Source: JAUVUV01 sp964548275 (GTDB lineage Bacteria; Gemmatimonadota; Glassbacteria; GWA2-58-10). From it: a stretch of 64,000 bases of DNA. The translations under genes were made by a program, and so were the position numbers. Below the pieces are notes generated by a model, which worked only from the letters and a program-made list of their open reading frames with translations, made no database searches and was not told where the DNA came from. The DNA lies in NCBI GenBank assembly GCA_964548275.1, contig CAZJQI010000017.1, forward strand, positions 1-64,000, written 5' to 3'. Shown here one piece after another: positions 51,704 through 59,651 of the stretch; position 1 is the stretch's first letter; each line of letters starts with the position of its first letter.

Positions 51704-52903
51704 ATGCTGGAACGAACCAATCACATTTTAGTAAATTGTGACGCAAGAGATTTATCATTTATTGATGATCTAAGTGTGCACTTAGTAATAACTTCACCCC
51801 CATACTGGACACTAAAAAAATATAGAGAGAATGTCGATCAATTAGGAAGCATTGCAGAGTACGAAATTTTCATTGAAGAACTTTCTAAAATATGGAAAGA
51901 GTGCTTTAGAGTATTAGTTCCTGGTGGGAGATTAGTTTGTGTCGTAGGTGATGTTTGCCTATCAAGGAAAAAACATGGCAGACATTTAATAGTCCCTCTG
52001 CATGCAGATATAATTACAAGTTGCAGGAAAATTGGTTTTGATAATCTTAATCCTATTATATGGCATAAAATTTCTAATGCGACCTATGAAGTTAAAGGAA
52101 AATCGCGGTTTCTTGGAAAACCCTATGAACCTAATGCAATAATAAAAAATGATATAGAATATATATTGATGCAACGCAAACCCGGAGGTTACAGAAAACC
52201 CACTGACGAGCAAAGACTCTTATCAAAAATCACAAAAAAAGAATTTGGTGGATGGTTTAGACAATTCTGGAATATTACAGGCGCTTCCACAAAAAATCAT
52301 CCTGCCCCTTTTCCATATGAATTGGCATATCGTTTGGTTAGAATGTTTTCGTTTTATGGTGATACGGTACTTGACCCATTCTGCGGTACAGGGACAACTA
52401 TGTTAGCAGCCATGAAAACAGATAGGCACAGTATAGGTGTAGAGATAGACCCTGAATATTGCAGAAGTGCTTTAAACCGTTTAGGTCAAGAGTCAAACAA
52501 TTTATTTAACAACGTTGAACTCAAATCTTTAAGTTTTTCAGAAAATCAAAGATTAAGAGTGGTTCGTGATTCTAAGTTAAGTTCCTGGAGAACTGTTTCA
52601 AAAAATGCCATAGAATCTTTCTCAGTAACCTCCAAGTCTAAAAAACTGGTTATTAAAAAATTTCGTACAATCCCTGGCGTGGGAAGAAAAATCGCTGATG
52701 ACCTTTGGGAGCTGGGGCTGCACTCCGTGGAGGAGCTAAAAGGCCGGGACCCTGAGGAACTATACAAAAGATTCTGCGAACTAAAGGGAAGCCGGGTTGA
52801 CCGCTGTATGCTCTACGTGCTTCGCTGCGCTGTGTACTACGCCTCCAATACCACACACGACCCGCAGCTTCTCAAGTGGTGGAACTGGAAAGATAAACGG
52901 TAA
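51704..52903 (+). CDS. DNA methyltransferase (TSPPY type) fused to a Cdd1-like domain
   Basis: 399 residues. Residues 1-315 are a DNA methyltransferase: catalytic TSPPY (30-34), SAM motif FCGTG (226-230, VLDPFCGTGTTMLAAMKT) and IGVEIDPEYCRSAL. TSPPY is typical of N4-cytosine enzymes. Residues 319-399 (FRTIPGVGRKIADDLWELG, VEELKGRDPEELY, VDRCMLYVLRCAVYYAS, LLKWWNWKD) match the stand-alone Cdd1/pathogenicity-locus family, a helix-hairpin-helix protein of about 90 residues. Base composition switches from AT-rich to GC-rich at about 52660, exactly at the domain boundary. The foreign gene seems to have read into a resident cdd1 whose own start is gone. Confidence 0.85.
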   Translation: MLERTNHILVNCDARDLSFIDDLSVHLVITSPPYWTLKKYRENVDQLGSIAEYEIFIEELSKIWKECFRVLVPGGRLVCVVGDVCLSRKKHGRHLIVPLHADIITSCRKIGFDNLNPIIWHKISNATYEVKGKSRFLGKPYEPNAIIKNDIEYILMQRKPGGYRKPTDEQRLLSKITKKEFGGWFRQFWNITGASTKNHPAPFPYELAYRLVRMFSFYGDTVLDPFCGTGTTMLAAMKTDRHSIGVEIDPEYCRSALNRLGQESNNLFNNVELKSLSFSENQRLRVVRDSKLSSWRTVSKNAIESFSVTSKSKKLVIKKFRTIPGVGRKIADDLWELGLHSVEELKGRDPEELYKRFCELKGSRVDRCMLYVLRCAVYYASNTTHDPQLLKWWNWKDKR

Positions 52904-52947
52904 TTTTACTTATAGAATTTTTCCATTCAGTTCGCGAGGTGATTATG

Positions 52948-54321
52948 ATGGGTAAAAAATCTCTCAACCGCCGCAAATTTCTGAAAAACACCTCTGCCGG
53001 AGTGGCCGGAGCGGCGGCTGTTTCCGCAATCGGTGGAGGAGCCCTTTATGCCAGTGTATCCAAAGGGGCCAGCACCCCTGCGATACTTGGCGGCACACCG
53101 GTACGCACCAAACCTTTCCCATCCTGGCCGGTGTTCGACCGGAGCGATGAGCGGATGTTTTTAGAGGCTTTCCGCAGCAAAAAGTGGTGCCGTCTCGGGG
53201 CCACGAGAGTCGAAGAGTTCGAAAAGCAGTTTGCAGATCTGATGGGCGTGCCGTTCTGCCAGGCCACCAGCAGCGGAACAACCGCGCTCAACACCTCGCT
53301 CAATGCGCTTGGCGTGGGCCCGGGGGATGAGGTTATCGTGCCGCCGTATACTTTCGTGGCAACTATCCAGGTGGTTTTCCAGATGTTCGCGCTGCCTGTT
53401 TTTGTCGATACGGATCCGGAAACGCACATGATAAACACCGATTTGATCGAGGAGCGGATCACCGATCACACGCGGGCAATTATGCCTGTACACATTGCCG
53501 GTGGCGCCTGCGATATGGACAGGATCATGACGATTTCGCAAAAGTACGGTATCCCTGTGCTCGAGGATGCCTGCCAGGCGTGGACGGGCGAGTGGCATGG
53601 CAAAAAACTCGGCTCGATAGGCAAACTCGGCTGTTTCAGCTTTCAGGCCAGCAAGAATCTCAACTCAGGCGAAGGCGGGGCGATAATCAGCTCGGACCGC
53701 GAAATGTTCGAGATGTGCTCCTCATATACGAACAACGGCAGGCCTGCCGGGACGCAGAGGTCGACCCTTTCCGGGTATCCCAACCCGGGCTCCAACCACC
53801 GGATGACCGAGTTCCAGGGAGCCGCGCTACTTGGCCAGATGCGCCGCCTGGAGGAGCAGACCGAACACCGCAACCGGATGGGTGCCTATCTGGACAAGCT
53901 GCTCGAGGATATCCCCGGGATTTCCCCTGCGAAAAAGTACACGGGGCAAACCCGCCATGCCTACCATCTGTACATGATGAATTACGACAAGAATCATTTC
54001 AGCGGCCTGCCCAAGGGTAAATTCACAGCCGCGCTGGAGGCCGAGGGAATCCAGAATATATCCACCGGATACGGAATTCCGCCGCTGAACAAGCAGGGAT
54101 TCGTTGAAAAACGCCTTGCCTCCCGTGCTTTCAGGAATGCCTACTCTGCTGAAAGGCTGGCCAGGTACAGGAAAGAGAACGAATGCCCGGAAAACGACAG
54201 GCTCTGCAAGGAGACCGGGATCTGGCTGTTCCAGAGCGTGCTGCTGGGGAGCAAGAAAGACATGGAGGATATTGCCGTGGCGATAGTGAAGATCCAGAAA
54301 AACTCGGCAAAGCTGGTGTAA
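52948..54321 (+). CDS. Exported DegT/DnrJ/EryC1/StrS aminotransferase-like protein
   Basis: 457 residues from the ATG at 52948, with GAGGTGA 4 bases upstream. A Tat signal (NRRKFLKNTS, RR at 8-9, then a long Ala/Gly-rich region) precedes a fold type I PLP enzyme: CQATSSGTTALNTSLNALGVGPGDEVIVPPYTF, MPVHIAGGACDMD, VLEDACQAWTGEWHGK, and the PLP lysine in GCFSFQASKNLNSGEGG. This is the sugar-aminotransferase family (DegT/StrS), which is normally cytoplasmic. Export through Tat, with PLP already bound, is odd but consistent with other Tat-exported sugar enzymes in the window. Confidence 0.8.
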   Translation: MGKKSLNRRKFLKNTSAGVAGAAAVSAIGGGALYASVSKGASTPAILGGTPVRTKPFPSWPVFDRSDERMFLEAFRSKKWCRLGATRVEEFEKQFADLMGVPFCQATSSGTTALNTSLNALGVGPGDEVIVPPYTFVATIQVVFQMFALPVFVDTDPETHMINTDLIEERITDHTRAIMPVHIAGGACDMDRIMTISQKYGIPVLEDACQAWTGEWHGKKLGSIGKLGCFSFQASKNLNSGEGGAIISSDREMFEMCSSYTNNGRPAGTQRSTLSGYPNPGSNHRMTEFQGAALLGQMRRLEEQTEHRNRMGAYLDKLLEDIPGISPAKKYTGQTRHAYHLYMMNYDKNHFSGLPKGKFTAALEAEGIQNISTGYGIPPLNKQGFVEKRLASRAFRNAYSAERLARYRKENECPENDRLCKETGIWLFQSVLLGSKKDMEDIAVAIVKIQKNSAKLV

Positions 54322-54369
54322 TAGAAATCAGGCAATCTTTGTATTTTTCTTGTAAAAAAGGAGACCGAA

Positions 54370-54657
54370 TTGGCTGTAAGCAGGGAAGAGGTAGAGAAAA
54401 TCGCCAGCCTGGCGAGGCTCGAGCTTGGAGAAGCTGAAACCGAGCGCATGACCAGGGACATGAACGATATCCTGGCCTATATGGAGAAACTGGGCGAGGT
54501 GGACACAGAGAACGTGAGCCCGCACTCGTTCCTTGAGGGCAAACAGACTCCTCTGTCGCTGGATAAGGTATCCCGGTTCGGCAATGTGAGTGCGGCACTT
54601 GAGAACGCACCAAAAGCGGAGGGAAGTTTCTTTATCGTGCCCAAGGTTATTGAATAA
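54370..54657 (+). CDS. gatC: Aspartyl/glutamyl-tRNA amidotransferase subunit C
   Basis: 95 residues, TTG start with GGAG 8 bases upstream. The GatC pattern VEKIASLARLELGEAETERMTRDMNDILAYMEKLGEVDTENVSPHSF is clear. GatC is the small subunit that holds GatA and GatB together in the amidotransferase. That enzyme turns Glu-tRNA(Gln) and/or Asp-tRNA(Asn) into Gln- and Asn-tRNA, so the host probably lacks one or both direct synthetases. First gene of gatCAB; a REP-like palindrome separates it from gatA. Confidence 0.9.
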   Translation: MAVSREEVEKIASLARLELGEAETERMTRDMNDILAYMEKLGEVDTENVSPHSFLEGKQTPLSLDKVSRFGNVSAALENAPKAEGSFFIVPKVIE

Positions 54658-54659
54658 CA

Positions 54660-54687
54660 GTAAGGGCACGGCGTGCCGTGCCACTAC
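54660..54687. repeat. REP-like palindrome inside gatCAB
   Basis: 28 bp with arms GTAAGGGCAC and GTGCCACTAC around the core GGCGTGCC. It lies between gatC and gatA, so the gat mRNA would carry this hairpin. Related to the elements at 20841 and 34443. Confidence 0.6.
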
Positions 54688-54719
54688 ATTGAAAATGATC
54701 AAAAAATCGGAGATAAACA

Positions 54720-56156
54720 TTGAGTGAATTACGAAACCTGAGCGGAACGGAACTGGCAGCGGAACTCGCCTCCGGCAAGGTCACGGCGTGTCAGGTGTGT
54801 GAACAATTCCTCTCCGCGATTGAACGAGACAAGCACAACTGCGTGATCTCTGTGCGCAGGGAGGAGGCCCTGGCCGAGGCTGACGAGGTTGACAGGGCGC
54901 GAGAGAGGGGGGAAAAGCTTCCCGCCTATGCCGGGGTTCCATTGATTATAAAAGACAATATAGTTATCAGAGGGAAGCTGCCCACCACCTGTGGTTCGAA
55001 AATTCTGGCAAATTTTGCCAGCCCGTACGATGCCCACGTGGTGGAAAAGCTAAAGCAAGCAAGAATGATTGTGCTGGGCAAGGCGAACATGGACGAGTTC
55101 GCCATGGGATCGAGCAACGAGAACAGCGCTTTCGGTCCTGTTCACGGGCCGGTTGACCCGGAGATGGTACCGGGTGGAAGCTCGGGCGGTTCGGCTACTG
55201 CTGTGGCGATGAAACTCGCTCCCCTGGCCCTGGGCTCGGATACCGGCGGCTCGATTCGCCAGCCCGCAGCATTCTGCGGAGTGTTGGGGCTGAAACCAAC
55301 TTACGGCAGAGTGAGCCGCTACGGACTGGTGGCATTCGGCAGCAGCCTGGACCAGATCGGTCCCCTGACCCGCACTGTGGAGGACACGGCACTGTTGCTT
55401 TCGGTAATCGCAGGCCACGACAGGCGCGACTCGACCAGCGCCGATCTCCAGGTTCCCGATTACGCGAGCGCGCTCAATGGCGATATAAAGGGGCTGAAAG
55501 TCGGGCTGCCAGCCGAATATTCCCCGCCCTCACTGGATTCCAGGATGCGCGAAAAAATAAACGTGCAGGTGGAAAAACTTAAATCTCTGGGTGCTGAAAT
55601 CGTGGAACTCAGCCTGCCGCATACCGAGTACGCTATTGCCGCCTATTATATAATCGCCACTGCCGAGGCCAGCGCCAACCTGGCTCGTTTCGACGGGGTG
55701 CGCTACGGCCACCGCAGCCGTGAATCCGGCAACATGATCGACATGTACCGCACCAGCCGAAGTGAGGGGTTCGGAGCTGAAGTCAAGCGGCGGATCATGC
55801 TCGGCACCTATGTGCTCAGCGCTGGCTACTACGACGCCTACTATCTCAAGGCGCAGAAAGTGCGAACCCTGATCACGCAGGATTTTACAGAGGCGTTCAA
55901 GAGGGTGGATTTGATCCTCACCCCCACCACCCCCACCCCGGCCTGGAGGCTCGGCTCGTTCGAGGACGACCCGGTCAGCATGTATCTTCAGGACATATTC
56001 ACAGTGACAGTCAACCTGAGCGGGGTGCCGGCGATCTCGGTGCCAGCCGGAATGGTGGATGGTCTTCCTGTGGGGATCCAGCTTATCGGCCGTCATTTCG
56101 ACGAATCCACCATTCTCAAGGCTGCGGGCAAGCTGGAAGGGGAGGTGCAACAATGA
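54720..56156 (+). CDS. gatA: Aspartyl/glutamyl-tRNA amidotransferase subunit A
   Basis: 478 residues, TTG start with CGGAGA about 8 bases upstream. Amidase-signature family with the Ser-Ser-Lys triad: the lysine is in PLIIKDNIVI and the serines in VPGGSSGGSATAVA and LGSDTGGSIRQPAAFCGVLGLKPTYG. GatA hydrolyses glutamine to ammonia, which is channelled to GatB. Its end overlaps gatB by 4 bases (ATGA), so the subunits are translationally coupled. Confidence 0.93.
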   Translation: MSELRNLSGTELAAELASGKVTACQVCEQFLSAIERDKHNCVISVRREEALAEADEVDRARERGEKLPAYAGVPLIIKDNIVIRGKLPTTCGSKILANFASPYDAHVVEKLKQARMIVLGKANMDEFAMGSSNENSAFGPVHGPVDPEMVPGGSSGGSATAVAMKLAPLALGSDTGGSIRQPAAFCGVLGLKPTYGRVSRYGLVAFGSSLDQIGPLTRTVEDTALLLSVIAGHDRRDSTSADLQVPDYASALNGDIKGLKVGLPAEYSPPSLDSRMREKINVQVEKLKSLGAEIVELSLPHTEYAIAAYYIIATAEASANLARFDGVRYGHRSRESGNMIDMYRTSRSEGFGAEVKRRIMLGTYVLSAGYYDAYYLKAQKVRTLITQDFTEAFKRVDLILTPTTPTPAWRLGSFEDDPVSMYLQDIFTVTVNLSGVPAISVPAGMVDGLPVGIQLIGRHFDESTILKAAGKLEGEVQQ

Positions 56157-57598
56157 GCGATCACAACTGGGAAGCGGTTATCGGACTCGAGGTTCACGCG
56201 CAGCTTAAAACCAGGACAAAAACTTTCTGCCGCTGCAGCACTCATTTCGGCGACGACCCGAACAGCAATGTCTGCCCGGTCTGTCTGGGGCTGCCGGGCG
56301 CACTGCCTGTGCTCAACCGCGAGGCTGTCACAATGGCAGTGAAAGCTGCTCTGGCTTTCGGTGCCACTGTTCATCAACAGTCGATTTTCGCCCGCAAAAA
56401 CTACTTTTACCCGGACCTTCCCAAGGGCTACCAGATAAGCCAGTACGAAAAGCCTTTCTCCACAGGCGGTGCGGTGGATGCCCGCCTGGAGGACGGCACG
56501 ACAAAGGCGATCCGTCTGATAAGGGTCCATCTGGAGGAGGATGCCGGTAAAAGCCTTCATGCGATCACCGAGGCCGGCACCGCGGTTGATCTCAACCGCT
56601 GCGGCACCCCGCTGATCGAGATTGTCTCCGAGCCTGACATTCGCTCAGCAGCCGAGGCTTATGCTTTCCTCTACCGCCTTCGCCAGACCTTGCTCTACCT
56701 GGAAGTCTGCGACGGCAACATGGAGGAAGGGAGCCTTCGCTGCGACGCCAATATCTCCGTGCGCAAAAAGGGAATCAAAGAATTCGGCACCCGCACCGAG
56801 GTGAAAAACCTGAATTCATTCCGCGGTGTGGAGCGGGCGATCAATTTCGAGGCAGAGCGCCAGATCAGCGTTCTGGAATCGGGCGGGCAGGTGGATCAGG
56901 AAACCCTTCTCTGGGATGCAGACCGCCAGGTAGTACGGTCGATGCGCACCAAGGAGGAAGCCAACGATTACCGCTACTTCCCTGACCCCGATCTTCTGCC
57001 CCTGGTGATCGACAGTGTCTGGATCGACGATATCCGTGCCTCGCTTCCCGAACTTCCCGGGGCGCGTGAAAAACGATTCGTAGAACAATACGGGCTGCCC
57101 GAATACGATGCAAACGTGCTCACCGCCACTAAAGAAGTGGCCGACTATTTCGAGGAAACAGTCAAGCTTGCCCAGGCAACAGAGCCGAAAAAGGTGAGCA
57201 ACTGGATCATGAGCGAGGTGCTCGCTGTGCTGGGTGAGAAAAATATCGAAATCACCGAATTCGAGGTCAAACCTGACCGGCTTGCCGGGATGTTCGGGCT
57301 GATCAATAAAGGCACGATCAGCGGCAAGATCGCCAAGAAAGTATTCGACGAGATGACCAGAACTGAGGCTACGGCAGAGGAAATTGTCGAAAAGCTCGGC
57401 CTGGTGCAGATTTCCGACGAGGGTTCACTCAAGGCTCTGGTGGATAAAGTTATCGAGAACAACCCGGAGCAGGTCGAGGAATACAAAAGCGGCAGGGAAA
57501 AGGTATTCGGCTATTTTGTGGGTCAGGTGATGAGAGAAACCAGAGGCAAAGCCAATCCTCAAATTGTGAATGACCTTCTGCGTAAAGCGTTAAGCTGA
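56153..57598 (+). CDS. gatB: Aspartyl/glutamyl-tRNA amidotransferase subunit B
   Basis: 481 residues, ATG in the gatA stop. GatB signatures are WEAVIGLEVHAQLKT, CPVCLGLPGALPVLN, SIFARKNYFYPDLPKGYQISQ, RVHLEEDAGKS, SLRCDANISVRKKG and EVKNLNSFRGVERAI, with the C-terminal helical/YqeY-like tail ending QVMRETRGKANPQIVNDLLRKAL. GatB activates the tRNA-bound carboxylate with ATP and amidates it with ammonia from GatA. Last gene of the gat operon; a strong terminator follows. Confidence 0.94.
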   Translation: MSDHNWEAVIGLEVHAQLKTRTKTFCRCSTHFGDDPNSNVCPVCLGLPGALPVLNREAVTMAVKAALAFGATVHQQSIFARKNYFYPDLPKGYQISQYEKPFSTGGAVDARLEDGTTKAIRLIRVHLEEDAGKSLHAITEAGTAVDLNRCGTPLIEIVSEPDIRSAAEAYAFLYRLRQTLLYLEVCDGNMEEGSLRCDANISVRKKGIKEFGTRTEVKNLNSFRGVERAINFEAERQISVLESGGQVDQETLLWDADRQVVRSMRTKEEANDYRYFPDPDLLPLVIDSVWIDDIRASLPELPGAREKRFVEQYGLPEYDANVLTATKEVADYFEETVKLAQATEPKKVSNWIMSEVLAVLGEKNIEITEFEVKPDRLAGMFGLINKGTISGKIAKKVFDEMTRTEATAEEIVEKLGLVQISDEGSLKALVDKVIENNPEQVEEYKSGREKVFGYFVGQVMRETRGKANPQIVNDLLRKALS

Positions 57599-57606
57599 AA
57601 TCTAAT

Positions 57607-57645
57607 ACCGGGCGACCAGCCGGCTGCCCGGTTTGGGTTTTACTT
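57607..57645. terminator. Terminator shared by gatB and the convergent radical SAM gene
   Basis: ACCGGGC (57607-57613) pairs with GCCCGGT (57626-57632), with the internal palindrome CAGCCGGCTG in the loop. A T-rich tract (TTGGGTTTTACTTT) follows on the plus strand, 9 bases after gatB. Confidence 0.6.
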
Positions 57646-58662
57646 TCGTCCTGTTCTGAGCAACCGGGATTTGACTGCGTTAAGGATATATGCCGGGCTC
57701 CATCTTCTGCTATCGTAAGGCAAATCACAGCCCCTGCAGGCCTCGGCCTTTGACGGCATTCCGGAAATCAGGGCCTCCCTCAAAGATTGATATTCAATCG
57801 AATTCCAAATATCCCAGAGAGAGTCCACTTCGAAAACATTGCCGAGAACAGTTTTGGAGCTTAAATCACGGCAGCAGGGCACAACATCCCCACACCAGGT
57901 GATATTAAAATTAAACCACGGATAAGGGCACAGCCTGTATTTGCCACCACCCCTTTTTATTCTATCAGGTAATTTTACCGTGCCGGTCATATTGTGGAAA
58001 ATACGCCTGCTGTATTTTACCCGCGGTGAATCCACGCCTTTAAACATCTCCTTGAGTTTCAGAAAAAGTATGCCCTGCTGCTCGGAGTCCGATACGCAAT
58101 AAGCTGTTATGTCGCAGATATCTACCGAAATCAGTCCTGTATCTGCAGCTTTACGCAGGATATATCGCAGATTTTCGAGAACAGTCTCATGTGAGCCGCC
58201 AAACCCGCGGTATTTATCGAAAAGTTCTTTTTCGGAGGTAAAATCGACACAGATATTAAATCTTACTCCACTCGAAACCAGGGAGTCGATCTTATCAGGC
58301 GTTGCCAGATAACCATTCGAAGCGAATTTTATGATAAATTTCATTCTGTGGGCCATCTTGAGAAACTCAACGAATTGCTCATTGACAAACGGTTCTCCGT
58401 CATGTGTAAATGAAATTTTCCTGTTTCCTGGATCCGGATAGAAATCCCTGACAACCCTCTCCAGAATTTTTCTGCACTGCTCCAGACCCATTTTTCCTCT
58501 CTCAATCTCACCATTTTTTGTCCACGTTTGCGGGCAGAAAGAACATTTGAAATTGCATATATTCGTCGGTTCCAGACTAATCTGTATTGGTGGCCCTGAA
58601 AGCTTTCTTTTTCTTAACAGGTATTCGTAAGCGTTAAGAGCAAGTCTCAGCATACTGTTCAA
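57640..58662 (-). CDS. Radical SAM/SPASM-domain protein
   Basis: 340 residues from the TTG at 58662, with GAGG 9 bases upstream; the ATG three codons later has no site. The radical SAM cluster is C36-x3-C40-x2-C43 (NICNFKCSFCPQTW). A SPASM-like auxiliary cluster region is at the C-terminus (CGDVVPCCRDLSSKTVLGNVFEVDSLWDIWNS and EACRGCDLPYD). Such proteins modify peptides or sugars, or act in polysaccharide and lipid modification. Its location beside an O-antigen ligase cluster suggests envelope work. It is separate from that cluster and has a repeat element upstream. Confidence 0.82.
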   Translation of the reverse strand: MNSMLRLALNAYEYLLRKRKLSGPPIQISLEPTNICNFKCSFCPQTWTKNGEIERGKMGLEQCRKILERVVRDFYPDPGNRKISFTHDGEPFVNEQFVEFLKMAHRMKFIIKFASNGYLATPDKIDSLVSSGVRFNICVDFTSEKELFDKYRGFGGSHETVLENLRYILRKAADTGLISVDICDITAYCVSDSEQQGILFLKLKEMFKGVDSPRVKYSRRIFHNMTGTVKLPDRIKRGGGKYRLCPYPWFNFNITWCGDVVPCCRDLSSKTVLGNVFEVDSLWDIWNSIEYQSLREALISGMPSKAEACRGCDLPYDSRRWSPAYILNAVKSRLLRTGRK

Positions 58663-58717
58663 GACGGATTTCCTCAGGTTGATTTAACTGAAAACTGATT
58701 GGAACAATACCGGGCAA

Positions 58718-58872
58718 GGGGGGCACGGCAAAGCTTCGCTTTGATCGCTCTGCAGGAGGCGGTCTGTTAGCTCGTTTCCAGGTTGCAAGTATTGGATCGC
58801 ACCGCTGCAGATGGAATCTTTTTCAGGCCGCCTCCTGCAGAGCGACGCAACGTTCCGTTGCCCGTGCCCCCC
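58718..58872. mobile_element. REP-doublet / MITE-like element with four-way-junction structure
   Basis: A 155-bp element. Outer stem GGGGGGCACGG (58718-58728) pairs perfectly with 58862-58872. Inside are the hairpin CAAAGC-TTC-GCTTTG (58729-58743), a perfect 17-bp stem (58746-58762 with 58828-58844) with a 65-base loop, and the hairpin GCAACG-TTC-CGTTGC (58847-58861). Linkers are 0-2 bases, so the whole forms a junction. It is not related in sequence to the MITE at 5833, but has the same plan and TTC triloops. No coding sequence inside; it lies between co-directional genes. Confidence 0.65.
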
Positions 58873-58874
58873 GC

Positions 58875-59651
58875 TCACCTGGCAGGTTTCAACAGCTTAG
58901 GCATTTCCTCTCCCACTAGCCCGAGAATTTTCAGTGTTTCCGCCGCCGTGAACCTGACCTGGGGGCATGGGTCATCGAGTAGAGACCGGATTTTATCTGC
59001 CATTTCCGGATTCGGTCGTTTTCCTGAATCGCGCATGAAGATTTTGCCCTGGGCCCAGACAGCCGCCAGACGTACATGTGCTGAACTGTCGACTAGAAAT
59101 GGTGTAAGCAACTGGCTCGACTGTTCGAATCTGCCGAATTCCGCCAGGCAGCGCGCCGCAGGGATAATTAATGATCGCTGACCGCTATTCAGATACCGAT
59201 CAAGTATCGGCTCATCCCCAGGCTGTCCGAGCTTTTCGAATACTGCCAGCAGGAGCGAGACGTAATGAGTATCACCATTTTGGGAAAGCTCCAGGATCAC
59301 AGCCTGGCGGGCAGTATCACCGATAGATTCGAGAGCGCGGCGAACGACCTCGAAATGAATCGCCCAGGGAGTATCGAGATGGCAAAGCAAATCTTGAACC
59401 CGCGCTTCACCACTTTCGGCAAGAAGAGCGATCAGGCTGTCGCGCTGCTCAGGTTGGGAATAAAAAACTTTCGGACTGCCAGCCTGTTCCACCAGGTCTG
59501 CTAATGGAACCTCAGCTCTCGCCTGCCACGGCACTCCGACAGTCACATAAAGCGATAACAGCGGAAGAAATTTACCTGTTAAACGGCAGGTCCACCATGG
59601 CGCCCCAGGTGCCGGAACGGATAATCTGTCCTTGGATTCGCCTGTTGCCAT
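58875..59651 (-). CDS. HEAT-repeat protein, exported
   Basis: 258 residues from the ATG at 59651, which has GTAGGAG 9 bases upstream; the start lies 80 bases inside the previous gene. A signal-like core KFLPLLSLYVTVGVPWQARA follows a long n-region. The body is a series of helical hairpins, as in HEAT/PBS-type repeats: LSQNGDTHYVSLLLAVFEKLGQPGDEPILDRYL, PAARCLAEFGRFEQSSQLLTPFLVDSSAHVRLAAVWAQG and LLDDPCPQVRFTAAETLKILG. Such scaffolds mediate protein contacts. It is probably periplasmic and translationally coupled to the repeat protein upstream. Confidence 0.7.
   Translation of the reverse strand: MATGESKDRLSVPAPGAPWWTCRLTGKFLPLLSLYVTVGVPWQARAEVPLADLVEQAGSPKVFYSQPEQRDSLIALLAESGEARVQDLLCHLDTPWAIHFEVVRRALESIGDTARQAVILELSQNGDTHYVSLLLAVFEKLGQPGDEPILDRYLNSGQRSLIIPAARCLAEFGRFEQSSQLLTPFLVDSSAHVRLAAVWAQGKIFMRDSGKRPNPEMADKIRSLLDDPCPQVRFTAAETLKILGLVGEEMPKLLKPAR

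Noticed and set aside
20841..54687. CRISPR array made of the scattered palindromes
   Set aside because: The three palindromes are tens of kilobases apart and there are no evenly spaced repeats or cas genes anywhere in the window.
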